Assembly (NCBI GenBank): GCA_964463485.1
Contig: CAYXDO010000098.1
Location: 1 to 41,005 of the forward strand
Reading direction: 5' to 3'
Source of the DNA: CAYXDO01 sp964463485
Lineage (GTDB): Bacteria > Myxococcota > Kuafuiibacteriia > Kuafuiibacteriales > Kuafuiibacteriaceae
Length of the DNA stretch: 41,005 bases
The notes under the pieces are model-generated. The model had not been told where the DNA came from, made no database searches, and saw only the letters and a program-made list of their open reading frames with translations. How positions within the stretch are numbered: the stretch's first letter is position 1; each line of letters begins with the position of its first letter. Positions 16,989 through 24,933 of the stretch are shown in pieces. The translations under genes and the position numbers were made by a program.

Positions 16989-17567
16989 TCAAGGTTGCGC
17001 GTCGAGTCTCAAGGTCTCGAACACGACGTGGCGACGAGGGTCCTCGGGGTCGAACACCACATGGACGACCGTGCCCTCCTCGAGCCCCGTGAAGCTCGGG
17101 CCTTTGGTCTCACCTGCAAACTCATCGACCGAAGCCAGCCAGAGGCGGTTGGCTTGGTCGGTAAACCCATATTCGGTGGTCCAATCCACACCGGTGGTCG
17201 AGTGGGTGTCGAGCCTTCGCAAAATCAGCCCCTGCGCAACGAAGCCATCGACGAGGAGCGCCACGATCTTGTCCTTCTCGGGCGATTCGTCGAGGGCGCC
17301 GCCCCGCCAAGACATCCGGCGAGGCGGCGCCACCGCCAGCTCCGGCGGGACTCGCGGTCGCTCGGCGCCTTTGATCCGCGCGAGAGTCTTGCGGCTGAAG
17401 GACCTGCGGGTGCTCTTGGATCTCCCGTCCTGGTGGATGAAGTAGAGCAGGCTCACGAGCAGCACCCACAGCGCCAGCCACCCCAGGAAGAACAACAGCC
17501 CGAGCGGATCGAACGGCCTCGCGCTCTGTGGCACCAACACCGAGATCATCGCGAGGACCACCCGCAC
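16989..17567 (-). CDS. membrane protein of unknown function
   Basis: The 192-residue product starts at GTG 17567. It has a hydrophobic N-terminus (VVLAMISVLV) and a strong membrane helix at about residues 22-45 (LGLLFFLGWLALWVLLVSLLYFI). A basic stretch (KSTRRSFSRKTLARIKG) follows, then a cytosolic or periplasmic domain of about 110 residues with beta-strand character near its end (GTVVHVVFDPEDPRRHVVFETLRL). I do not recognise the domain. The gene lies 108 bases upstream of a kinase gene on the same strand and may share its transcript. Confidence 0.65.
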   Translation of the reverse strand: MRVVLAMISVLVPQSARPFDPLGLLFFLGWLALWVLLVSLLYFIHQDGRSKSTRRSFSRKTLARIKGAERPRVPPELAVAPPRRMSWRGGALDESPEKDKIVALLVDGFVAQGLILRRLDTHSTTGVDWTTEYGFTDQANRLWLASVDEFAGETKGPSFTGLEEGTVVHVVFDPEDPRRHVVFETLRLDAQP

Positions 17568-17591
17568 ATTTCATCCGAGCGGGTGGCTGAT

Positions 17592-17655
17592 CGCAAGAAA
17601 GCCCGCGACAAAGGCCGCAAGAAAGCCCGCGAGAACGCCCGCGAGAAAGGCCCGC
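17592..17655. repeat. 24-bp tandem repeat between two genes
   Basis: Two 24-base units start with the shared CGCAAGAAAGCCCGCGA (17592-17615, 17616-17639) and differ only near their ends; a third partial unit CGCGAGAAAGGCCCGC follows (17640-17655). The array fills nearly all of the gap between the lipoprotein stop (17656) and the membrane-protein gene. Read on the plus strand it encodes Lys/Arg/Ala-rich peptide like that of histone H1-like tails, but no gene is supported there. Confidence 0.7.
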
Positions 17656-18963
17656 TCACTTCTCCTTGGCCGAACAGCTCGCGAAGCCCAAGGCGCGGAA
17701 GAAGTCGAGCTTGACGCCGGTCCGGTCGGCTCGACCGGAGACGAGCCCGCCCGAGATCCGACTCACCCGAGCAGGATCGCGGCCGAGGTCCCCGATCGGG
17801 GACCCGCACGTCTCGAAGCTCGCGCCGAAGGCGTAGACCCTGCCGCTCACTCCGAGCGCGAGCGGGCCGGCCTCCGCCTCGACGAAGGCCTCCACCTGCT
17901 CCCCCACGTCCGCGATACGACGCGTAGAGCCCGACCGCACCTCGTGAATCTGCCCGGACTCGGTCCCGACCAGACCCGCGCCCGCCCATCGGCCAACCGC
18001 GGTGGGATGCTCCAAGGCGAGAGGCTGCGTCCCCGAGCGCGTAATCATCGAGAGAGTCCCGCCAGCCAGCCGGAGGGCAAACTCAGGCGACGGTGCGACA
18101 ATCTCGAGCTCCGCGACTTCTGGTCCTTGATCGACGATCGCCCAAGCGCCATTCGAAAAAACCTGAGTTGCTCCGCTCTGCCCCGACACGAACATCGAAA
18201 AGTCGAGGTCCGACTTGGCCGCGCTCGCCGAAAACGGAAGCCGCTCCGCCCGGTTGAGGGCCGGAAAGGAAGTCACCGAGTCTCCGCTCCTGCGAAGCAC
18301 CTCACCGGCCTGGGTGAATAGGAACAACTCCGAACCCACCGAGGCCAGCGCGAGGGTGCGGGTCGAAGTCGTACCCTCGAGCACGAACGCTCCGAGCGGG
18401 CTCGCGAGCCACGTTCGGCCTGATCCATCCAGGAGCGCGACCCCCGCGTCCGTGGCATCGAAGCCAAGCGGCACCAAGCTCGTCACCGGCGCCGGAGCGC
18501 CGTCCAAGAAGACGACCGGCTCTCTGAGGAGCGCGGCGCAGGCACGCCCATCGGCCGAGATCCGCAGAGTGTCGAACGGCGGTTCCTGCGCACGCTCGGG
18601 ATCCAGATCCTCGAACGCCTCGACGACTCGCTCGAGCGCCACCGCGGCCTCTACCGCCTTGGGCGTCGGGATTGGACGACCCCTGCCATGCGTCAACCCG
18701 ACCTCGCCCTCCACCAACCCGAGCTTGTCGAGCTCGCAAGCAAATTGAAAAACTCGAATTTCCGCCGATTCGGGAGCCGGCAGGGACGCCAAATGAGTCT
18801 CGTCGAATTCGAGGGCGTCCGCCGACTCCGTCGTCCCCCGAATGACGACCAGCGCCGACTTCGACTCGAGCCGAGACCGAACGACGAACACATCGGCCTC
18901 GAGAGCGCATCCCGTCAAGACGAGGAGCACGAGGAGCACTGGGAATACGAGCCAAAGAGCCAA
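17656..18963 (-). CDS. large lipoprotein of unknown function
   Basis: I take TTG 18963 as start because it puts a compact lipoprotein signal at the front (LALWLVFPVLLVLLVLTGC, lipid Cys19), giving 435 residues. GTG 19071, directly after the permease stop, would add 36 hydrophilic residues before the signal. The mature protein has many short beta-type repeats (RTWLASPLGAFVLEG, RTLALASVGSELFLFTQAGEVLRR, LALGVSGRVYAFG) like a seven- or eight-bladed propeller of the RCC1/WD general type, with few cysteines. No enzyme motif is visible. It is probably envelope-bound. It may be co-transcribed with the permease upstream. Confidence 0.7.
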   Translation of the reverse strand: MALWLVFPVLLVLLVLTGCALEADVFVVRSRLESKSALVVIRGTTESADALEFDETHLASLPAPESAEIRVFQFACELDKLGLVEGEVGLTHGRGRPIPTPKAVEAAVALERVVEAFEDLDPERAQEPPFDTLRISADGRACAALLREPVVFLDGAPAPVTSLVPLGFDATDAGVALLDGSGRTWLASPLGAFVLEGTTSTRTLALASVGSELFLFTQAGEVLRRSGDSVTSFPALNRAERLPFSASAAKSDLDFSMFVSGQSGATQVFSNGAWAIVDQGPEVAELEIVAPSPEFALRLAGGTLSMITRSGTQPLALEHPTAVGRWAGAGLVGTESGQIHEVRSGSTRRIADVGEQVEAFVEAEAGPLALGVSGRVYAFGASFETCGSPIGDLGRDPARVSRISGGLVSGRADRTGVKLDFFRALGFASCSAKEK

Positions 18964-19071
18964 AGCGCCCGATGCTCCAACCTCGCCCCGGCCGTTCGAT
19001 TCGTGGAAACTTTCTTCACGACGAGGGCGGTTCGAGAGCAGCCGCTGCCGACGTGAAGCTCGAAAACTCAC

Positions 19072-21183
19072 TCAACCGACCAGGATGAGTCTCGGGAGCT
19101 TCTCCTCCGAGGTCACCACACTCCTGAACGCCGCAGCCTCTCGCTCGAAGAGCTCCCGGGCGAGCTTCTCGCGGTCCTGCGCCTCCGCGAAGATCATGGC
19201 CCTGAGTGCCTCCCGCTCCTGAGTATCCCGGTCCCGATCGAAGGCGCGACGCCGCTCGAGCTCGGCGTGCAGCCGCGACTCGCGAAGCCTCATGAATATC
19301 GCCCGCACCGCGTAGCCGACCTCCCCCGTCCCAAAGAGGAGGTACAACATCGCGTTGATCACCGGCGTGCCCGAATCGAGGAGCCCGATCACGACCTCGT
19401 CCGCACGCAGCTCCAACGCCACGTAGGCGATCGCGTTGGCTACGGCCACCGCGTTCTGGACCTCGATCACGTAGTCGTCGTTCTCCACGCGCCGTACTCG
19501 CACCTTGATCGGGCTCGAGAAGTTCGACGGATCCTCGGTGAGCTCGATGTGAAGAAAACACGGGATCGTCTTCCGCTCGATCTCGAGGTGCAACAGACTG
19601 CGGGCAAAAGTGTTCTTTCGCGCGTCCGCGTCGCAGGACCGCAGCGGGATGAGTACGAGCTCGCCGGCAGCTCGCAAGTCGTTCCAGAGCTTCTCGGACT
19701 CACCGTCGACGAACGCAAATCCTTGAACGCGGATCTCACTCGCACGACGCCAGCGGGACCAGATGCTCGCAGTAACGATGGCGAGCACGAAAAATCCGGC
19801 GATCCTCAGGCCGTCGGGACGCTCCACCGTGTTCACGATGGTCACGTAGATGAATACGAGCAGCATCGTGAAGAATGCGGTCCGCCGGGTCGGATGTTTC
19901 CACTCCGCAAGCAACACCGCGAACGCGCCGCTCGACATGAGCACGAGCACGCCGGTCGCGTACGCTCCTCCCTGCGCTTCTACGTCCGCGTCGAACATCG
20001 CGCTCACGAACAAACACACCGCCGTGATCACCAAAACCAGAGGTCGCCGATATTCGATCCAGTTGGGGCTCATGCCGAAACGCGGCAAATAACGCGGGAT
20101 GATGTTGAGCAGCCCGGCCATGGCGCTCGCGCCGGCAAACCACAGGATCGCGAGGGTGTTGAGGTCGTAAATCGTGCCGACGACGTCCCCGAGGTGCTCG
20201 TGCGCCAAAAACGCGAGCGCACGACCGCTGGCGCGTCCACCCGGAGCGTACTCTTCGACAGGAATCAAGAGAGTCGTCGCGATGGAGCTCCCGACGAGCT
20301 CCAAAGTCATCAGCGCGGCGGCCGCTACGAGCAGCTTGCGCGTGTTGCGAACTCGCTCCGCTTCATCTGCTCCGGCGATGAGTGGCATGACGGATACGCC
20401 CGTCTCGAAGCCGGACAGGCCGAGGGCGAGCTTTGGGAACACGATCAAGCTCACGACGATCAACCCACCCACTCCATTTGAGTGAATCCAGTTGAGAGGG
20501 TCGCGAGCCTCCGCCGGCTCGAGCTTGTGGAGGACCGCTCGCAGCTCGTCGACGTTGAAATGGGCGACTTGCGTCCACCACGCGGTGACCAGCTCGGGCT
20601 GAGCCGCCAGGATCATGAAACTCCTCGCGATGATCACTGCATTCAGGACCATGTAAGGGACCGCGATCAAGACGGCGAGCCCGATGGCCTCTCGAAAGCC
20701 TTTCAGAAAGACCAAACAGAGTGCGACGATGAACAGACCCGTAATCATCTCGACGTCGTGGTGCTCCTCGCCGATGAATTTCACGAAGAATGGGTTCTCG
20801 AGCACGTGGACCGTGGCGTCGGCGCTCGACAGCGTGATCGTGATGACGAAGTCGGTCATCGCGAAGCCGAGCAGGCCGAGGACGAGGGCCTTGCCGAGCC
20901 AACCAAGGCGACCCCAGCCAGTGGTGAGCCGCTCGATCATCTTGATGGAGCCTTCGCCGTTGGAGCTGTGTTTTGCGACGAAGGCGTAGACCGGCACGGC
21001 CGCAAGAAAGGTGACCGCGACGAGGAGCAGCGTGGCGATGGGGGCCATGTAGCCGGCGGCGAGGTACGCGAGGCCGGGGGCGTAGCCGAGGGACGAGAAG
21101 TAGTCGACCCCGGTGAGCCACAGGGTTCGATACCAAGGCGCCTGATGCGAGTGAGTTTCCTTGCCTTCGGACCCCGCTCGCAT
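19072..21183 (-). CDS. APC-superfamily amino-acid-type permease with cytosolic tail
   Basis: The N-terminal ~480 residues hold about 12 membrane helices and open with YRTLWLTGVDYFSSLGYAPG, the first-helix signature of APC-family permeases, followed by YAFVAKHSSNGEGSI. Members move amino acids or related solutes by cation coupling; the substrate cannot be read here. The last ~220 residues are soluble: an alpha/beta part (ELVLIPLRSCDADARKN ... ADEVVIGLLDSGTP) and a charged helical end. ATG 21183 gives 703 residues; TTG 21225 adds 14. Neither has a good Shine-Dalgarno. The gene is divergent from the kinase at 21398 across a 214-base gap. Confidence 0.85.
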   Translation of the reverse strand: MRAGSEGKETHSHQAPWYRTLWLTGVDYFSSLGYAPGLAYLAAGYMAPIATLLLVAVTFLAAVPVYAFVAKHSSNGEGSIKMIERLTTGWGRLGWLGKALVLGLLGFAMTDFVITITLSSADATVHVLENPFFVKFIGEEHHDVEMITGLFIVALCLVFLKGFREAIGLAVLIAVPYMVLNAVIIARSFMILAAQPELVTAWWTQVAHFNVDELRAVLHKLEPAEARDPLNWIHSNGVGGLIVVSLIVFPKLALGLSGFETGVSVMPLIAGADEAERVRNTRKLLVAAAALMTLELVGSSIATTLLIPVEEYAPGGRASGRALAFLAHEHLGDVVGTIYDLNTLAILWFAGASAMAGLLNIIPRYLPRFGMSPNWIEYRRPLVLVITAVCLFVSAMFDADVEAQGGAYATGVLVLMSSGAFAVLLAEWKHPTRRTAFFTMLLVFIYVTIVNTVERPDGLRIAGFFVLAIVTASIWSRWRRASEIRVQGFAFVDGESEKLWNDLRAAGELVLIPLRSCDADARKNTFARSLLHLEIERKTIPCFLHIELTEDPSNFSSPIKVRVRRVENDDYVIEVQNAVAVANAIAYVALELRADEVVIGLLDSGTPVINAMLYLLFGTGEVGYAVRAIFMRLRESRLHAELERRRAFDRDRDTQEREALRAMIFAEAQDREKLARELFEREAAAFRSVVTSEEKLPRLILVG

Positions 21184-21268
21184 CCACGGAGCCAGAAACG
21201 ATGCGAAGGTCCTTCGGGAGGCCAAGCCGCGCGGACCCTAGAGGAACTGATGGGCGAATTCAACGTCG

Positions 21269-21343
21269 GCGTTCGTGGAGTGAACGCGTGTGTTCGGGTT
21301 TTTTGCCCTCCATGGAGTTGCCAAGCAGGTCGGAAGGGGGGGG
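21269..21343. other. inverted repeat, T-run and G8 tract in a divergent promoter region
   Basis: Between the divergent permease and kinase genes lie an inverted repeat GCGTTC-N7-GAACGC (21269-21287), a T6 run (21299-21304) and a run of eight G (21336-21343). The hairpin plus T-run is too loosely spaced to be a normal terminator and faces into the kinase gene, so an operator is likelier. G-runs of this length can slip and change promoter spacing. No clear -35/-10 pair was found. Confidence 0.3.
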
Positions 21344-21397
21344 TGGAATCTCGGGGTTTCTTGATCATCCGGGGGAAGTGCCGGACACTGCGGCCGC

Positions 21398-22912
21398 GTG
21401 GACGAGCCTCGGGAAGGTGACGTCGTGGAGACCTACGTCTTGGAGCGCCGGTTGGGGACCGGTGGTCATGCGTCCGTATGGGAAGCATCCGATTCGAACA
21501 CTGGGACTCGGGTTGCCCTCAAACTTCTGCACACCCGTTTTCGGGTGAGCGCGAGGGCCCGGGGTTCGTTTCGGCGGGAGACGGACGTCCTCGGCGCGCT
21601 CGAGCATCCCTCCATCGCAAAGTGCCTCGGTTTTCGGCTCGACGTCGACCAGCCTTGGTTGGCGATGGAGCTCGTGCCCGGCCACACGCTCCGCGATGAA
21701 ATGGCTCGACGAACGAGCAGCGGACAGACCTTCGAGATCCCCATCGTCGTCGACGTCGTCCGCCAGCTCGCCAAGGCGGTCGACCACGCGCACGGGCGGG
21801 GCATCGTGCATCGCGATCTGAAGCCGGCGAACGTGATGGTGAGGTCGCTTCCGGCGGGCATTCTGGAGGTGAAGGTGTTGGACTTCGGCGTCGCCAAGAT
21901 CTTGGAGGCGAGCCCGAGCGACGCGACCACGCAAGGCAACACGTTCGGAACGTTGATGTACATGTCGCCGGAGCAGGCTGCGGGCGCGCGTGTGGGCCGG
22001 GAGACAGACGTCTTCTCGCTCGCGGTGTTGACTTTCGAGCTCCTCACACTCACTCGACCTTGGGCCGTCGATGAGTTGGGCAAGAACCTGCAGGCTTATC
22101 TGGGTCCGCTGAAGATGAGCGGACCCAACTCACCGGCCCATGTCTTGCGGAGGATTTGCGCCGAAGAGCGTCCGTCCGTGAGCGCCTATCGGGACCTGCC
22201 CGAGGCGCTCGACTTGGCCGTGCAACGAGCGTTGGCCATTCGCGCCGAAGATCGATTTTCGACCGCGGGAGCCTTCGCGGCGGCCGTGGAGGCAGCGGCG
22301 CTGCATCGTCGTCGAGGCGTGGTGCCGGTGGCCGACGCAACCTGGACCGACAGCGGTCCGACGATTCAGGATCGGTCGCCGAGCTCCGGCCCGTTCGACG
22401 GGTGGGATACACAGTCGGACTCCGATGACGCGGTGCCTTCGGACCTCGACGCCCGGCCGCGTCTTGGCAGCGGGAGCCGCTTGATTGCGCCGGTGCTTCG
22501 CTCGGACCTCAGCCAGCGTGTGTTCGACCCGGCGGACCATCCGACGACCCTCGACATTCGAAAGCCTTCGGCGCCGCACGCGGTGGTGACGACGGTGCCG
22601 GAGTCCGAGCCGATGGCGGCAGGTCAGGTTCCGGAGGTCCGTTCGCCCATCGAGCGGTCCGCGTCCATCACCGACCCCGATCCTCCCCTTCGGCCGCTTC
22701 GGGCGCCGCCTGCGCCCGCCGGAGTAGCGCCTCCCTCTCGATCGGAGCGCCTTCACGCCCCGCCGGCTCCCGCCGGTTCAGGCCCGGTCACGGACCTCCC
22801 GACCGTGGCCGACGTGCGTGTTCGACAGCTGCGCATGATGGTCGCGATGTTGATCGTCTTGAACGTGGTCTTGATCTCGGCCTTCGTCGCCGCGTGGCTC
22901 GTGTTCAAGTAG
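21398..22912 (+). CDS. tail-anchored Ser/Thr protein kinase
   Basis: The kinase domain begins almost at the start: TYVLERRLGTGGHASV (Gly loop), Lys42 in VALKLL, HRDLKPAN from 138, DFG 162-164, SPE 190-192. All residues needed for activity are present. A Pro/Ala-rich linker (about 300-470) with two similar PLRAPPAPAG / RLHAPPAPAG units leads to one membrane helix at the very C-terminus (about 480-503), with nothing beyond it. The enzyme is therefore held at the membrane but has no outside sensor, so it must take its signal from a partner or from inside the cell. The start is GTG 21398. It converges with the next kinase gene, nine bases apart. Confidence 0.92.
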   Translation: MDEPREGDVVETYVLERRLGTGGHASVWEASDSNTGTRVALKLLHTRFRVSARARGSFRRETDVLGALEHPSIAKCLGFRLDVDQPWLAMELVPGHTLRDEMARRTSSGQTFEIPIVVDVVRQLAKAVDHAHGRGIVHRDLKPANVMVRSLPAGILEVKVLDFGVAKILEASPSDATTQGNTFGTLMYMSPEQAAGARVGRETDVFSLAVLTFELLTLTRPWAVDELGKNLQAYLGPLKMSGPNSPAHVLRRICAEERPSVSAYRDLPEALDLAVQRALAIRAEDRFSTAGAFAAAVEAAALHRRRGVVPVADATWTDSGPTIQDRSPSSGPFDGWDTQSDSDDAVPSDLDARPRLGSGSRLIAPVLRSDLSQRVFDPADHPTTLDIRKPSAPHAVVTTVPESEPMAAGQVPEVRSPIERSASITDPDPPLRPLRAPPAPAGVAPPSRSERLHAPPAPAGSGPVTDLPTVADVRVRQLRMMVAMLIVLNVVLISAFVAAWLVFK

Positions 22913-22921
22913 GCCCGGAGA

Positions 22922-24733
22922 CTACGGCGCCAAGGCCTTCAAGCGGCTCCTCAGCTGGACCATCTTCGCGCCGGCGGCTTCGTAGTTGGTGGAGCCTGAC
23001 TCCATGCTGGCTTCGGTGAGGACCTGGACGATCTTGTCACGGTTCGGGTCCCCCGTCGGGAGCTTGGCGAGCGCGGCGTTGCCGTCTCGCACGATGCCGT
23101 CGAACGCTGCCTTCACACTCTCGGCGCTGGCTTCGATCGGTCGTTCCTCGGGCCGTGGCCGTTCGCGCAGCGCTTCGAGCGGCCGCTCGGGGTCCTTGTC
23201 CCGAGGTTTGGCCTTTTCGCGCGGCGGATCGTGGGGGCTCGTCGTGGGGCTCGAAGTCACTGCGTTCGTCACCGGGTTCGGGCTGCCGACCGGGCTGCCG
23301 ACAGCAGGCGTACGCACGGTGCCCGGATTGCCCTGCGGCGGATTCGAGGGCGTGTTGTTCGAGGGCGTCGCCCGAATCCCTTCGCTCGCGCCCGGGTCTG
23401 CGATGTCCACCGACGTCACGAGCGGAGCTGGCGGAGCCACAAAGCGCATGGCCGCCACGGTCAACATCACCGTGCCCACGATCGCCACGAAGAGCGTGCC
23501 GAGGCCGATGCCTTGGCGCGGCGCGATCACGTTCGAGTTGATGCTCGAAACCATCGACATCGGCGCGTTCGGCCCGGCGAACGGCATGACCCCCATTGGG
23601 TTCACCGCGGGCCCGCCTGTGTGCGGCAGAATCGAAGGTGAGTACTGAACCGAAGTCGGCGAGAGATCTTCCTCGGTGAGCGGCGCAACGCCTTTGGCCT
23701 CGGCGAAGATCACCGTCTTGTCAGGCTCCGGACCTTCGTCGTCCGGATAAGGCAACGGCATCGCCAGCAGCGCTTCGAGCTCCAAACGCCGATCCTCGAG
23801 CTCCGCCCCAAAGAGCTCCTTGATCAACGATCCGACCGAATTCGCCGCCGATCCCCGCTTCTCCGGCACGACCTCACGGATCGCCGCGAGGAACTCCGCC
23901 GAAGATCCGTAGCGCTCGACCGCCTCCAGACGCACCGCCTTGTGGATCACCTCGTCGAGCGCCGTGGGAAGGTCGGGCCTGAACTTCGATGGAGGCGTCC
24001 ACTCTGGGTTCAGGGACGCATGCAACATCGCCGGAACGGTGCCGCGCTTCAGGAAGTTGCGCAGCGCGAGCGTCTCCCAGAGCACCACGCCCATCGCGTA
24101 GATGTCCGCGCGGTGATCGACGCGATCCGCCGTGACTTGCTCCGGCGGCATGTAACCGACCGATCCCATCACCACGCCGGTTCGCGTCTTCCAGTCTTGA
24201 ACGTTCGACTTGCCGAGCCCGAGATCGATGAGCCGCATGAGCCCGTCTTCACCGACCATGAGGTTCTTCGGAGAGATGTCGCGATGCACGATGCCGAGGT
24301 GGCGGCCGGTCTTGGCGTCGACCGCGCTGTGCAGCGCGTGCAAGCCGCGCAGACCGCCGTCGATCAAGTCGATCACCGACGTCACCGACGCGTGCCGCTT
24401 CGACTGCAACACCGCATCGAGGAACTTCGAGAGCGGCCAGCCCGGCACGTACTCCATCGCGATGTAGAAGGCGTCGCCGACCTTTCCGACGTCGTAGACC
24501 TTGGCCACGTGAGGGCTGTCGACGTTGACCGCGATGTCGGCCTCGTGTCGGAAGCGCCGAATGAAATTCTCGTCCGCGGTGAGCTCTCCGTGCAGACGTT
24601 TGATGACGATCGGCGTGGGGACGCCGCGGCGCGGATTGAAGGGCCGCGCGAGGTGGACATCGCCCATGGCACCCTGGCCAAGCGCCTTCAGAAGTGCGTA
24701 CGGGCCGAACGCGCGAGGAAGCTCGCTCGACAC
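22922..24733 (-). CDS. transmembrane Ser/Thr protein kinase, DLG variant
   Basis: Kinase residues 10-290: Gly loop GQGAMGDV, Lys45 (IVIKRL), HRDISPKN from 150, then DLG at 170-172 in place of DFG, and PPE at 196-198 for APE. HRDISPxN and DLG versions are common in one myxobacterial kinase group and keep the metal-binding Asp, so activity is expected. A membrane helix lies at about 410-432. The outer part is Thr/Pro/Asn-rich, then a highly charged Arg/Glu/Pro stretch and a short helical end (DKIVQVLTEASMESG). The start is GTG 24733, 603 residues. A sigma-54-like site lies about 90 bases upstream. Confidence 0.92.
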   Translation of the reverse strand: MSSELPRAFGPYALLKALGQGAMGDVHLARPFNPRRGVPTPIVIKRLHGELTADENFIRRFRHEADIAVNVDSPHVAKVYDVGKVGDAFYIAMEYVPGWPLSKFLDAVLQSKRHASVTSVIDLIDGGLRGLHALHSAVDAKTGRHLGIVHRDISPKNLMVGEDGLMRLIDLGLGKSNVQDWKTRTGVVMGSVGYMPPEQVTADRVDHRADIYAMGVVLWETLALRNFLKRGTVPAMLHASLNPEWTPPSKFRPDLPTALDEVIHKAVRLEAVERYGSSAEFLAAIREVVPEKRGSAANSVGSLIKELFGAELEDRRLELEALLAMPLPYPDDEGPEPDKTVIFAEAKGVAPLTEEDLSPTSVQYSPSILPHTGGPAVNPMGVMPFAGPNAPMSMVSSINSNVIAPRQGIGLGTLFVAIVGTVMLTVAAMRFVAPPAPLVTSVDIADPGASEGIRATPSNNTPSNPPQGNPGTVRTPAVGSPVGSPNPVTNAVTSSPTTSPHDPPREKAKPRDKDPERPLEALRERPRPEERPIEASAESVKAAFDGIVRDGNAALAKLPTGDPNRDKIVQVLTEASMESGSTNYEAAGAKMVQLRSRLKALAP

Positions 24734-24817
24734 GACCGGAGTCTACCCTCGACGCCCGTTTCTGGCGCCACCGGTTTCTCTTGAATTCACTCAGTCGGTA
24801 TTAACGATACTGTGAGC

Positions 24818-24832
24818 GCAGTCACCGGGCCA
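24818..24832 (-). promoter_or_regulatory. possible sigma-54 promoter of a kinase gene
   Basis: On the minus strand TGGCCCG, four bases, CTGC matches the -24/-12 consensus at 9 of 11 positions with GG and GC at the right 12-base distance. The transcript would start near 24806, giving a leader of about 72 bases before the kinase GTG. It shares the CTGC form of the -12 box with the site at 12689. Chance matches of this quality are not rare in GC-rich DNA. Confidence 0.28.
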
Positions 24833-24933
24833 CTTCTAGATGGGCACCGGTATGTGGAACCTGCCGACCTTTCTTGACGTCTTTCGATGGACGTCGCAGA
24901 ACGGCGCACGCCGGCGGCGAACGGAGGCACCAC

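Noticed and set aside
15621..17714. 697-codon plus-strand open frame opposite the PEGA kinase
   Set aside because: Arg/His-rich shadow of a clear kinase on the other strand; only its end covers the 24-bp repeat.
24781..24811. TTGAAT ... GATACT as a sigma-70 promoter for the sugar operon
   Set aside because: Only 4/6 matches in each box and a 19-base spacer; too weak to list.
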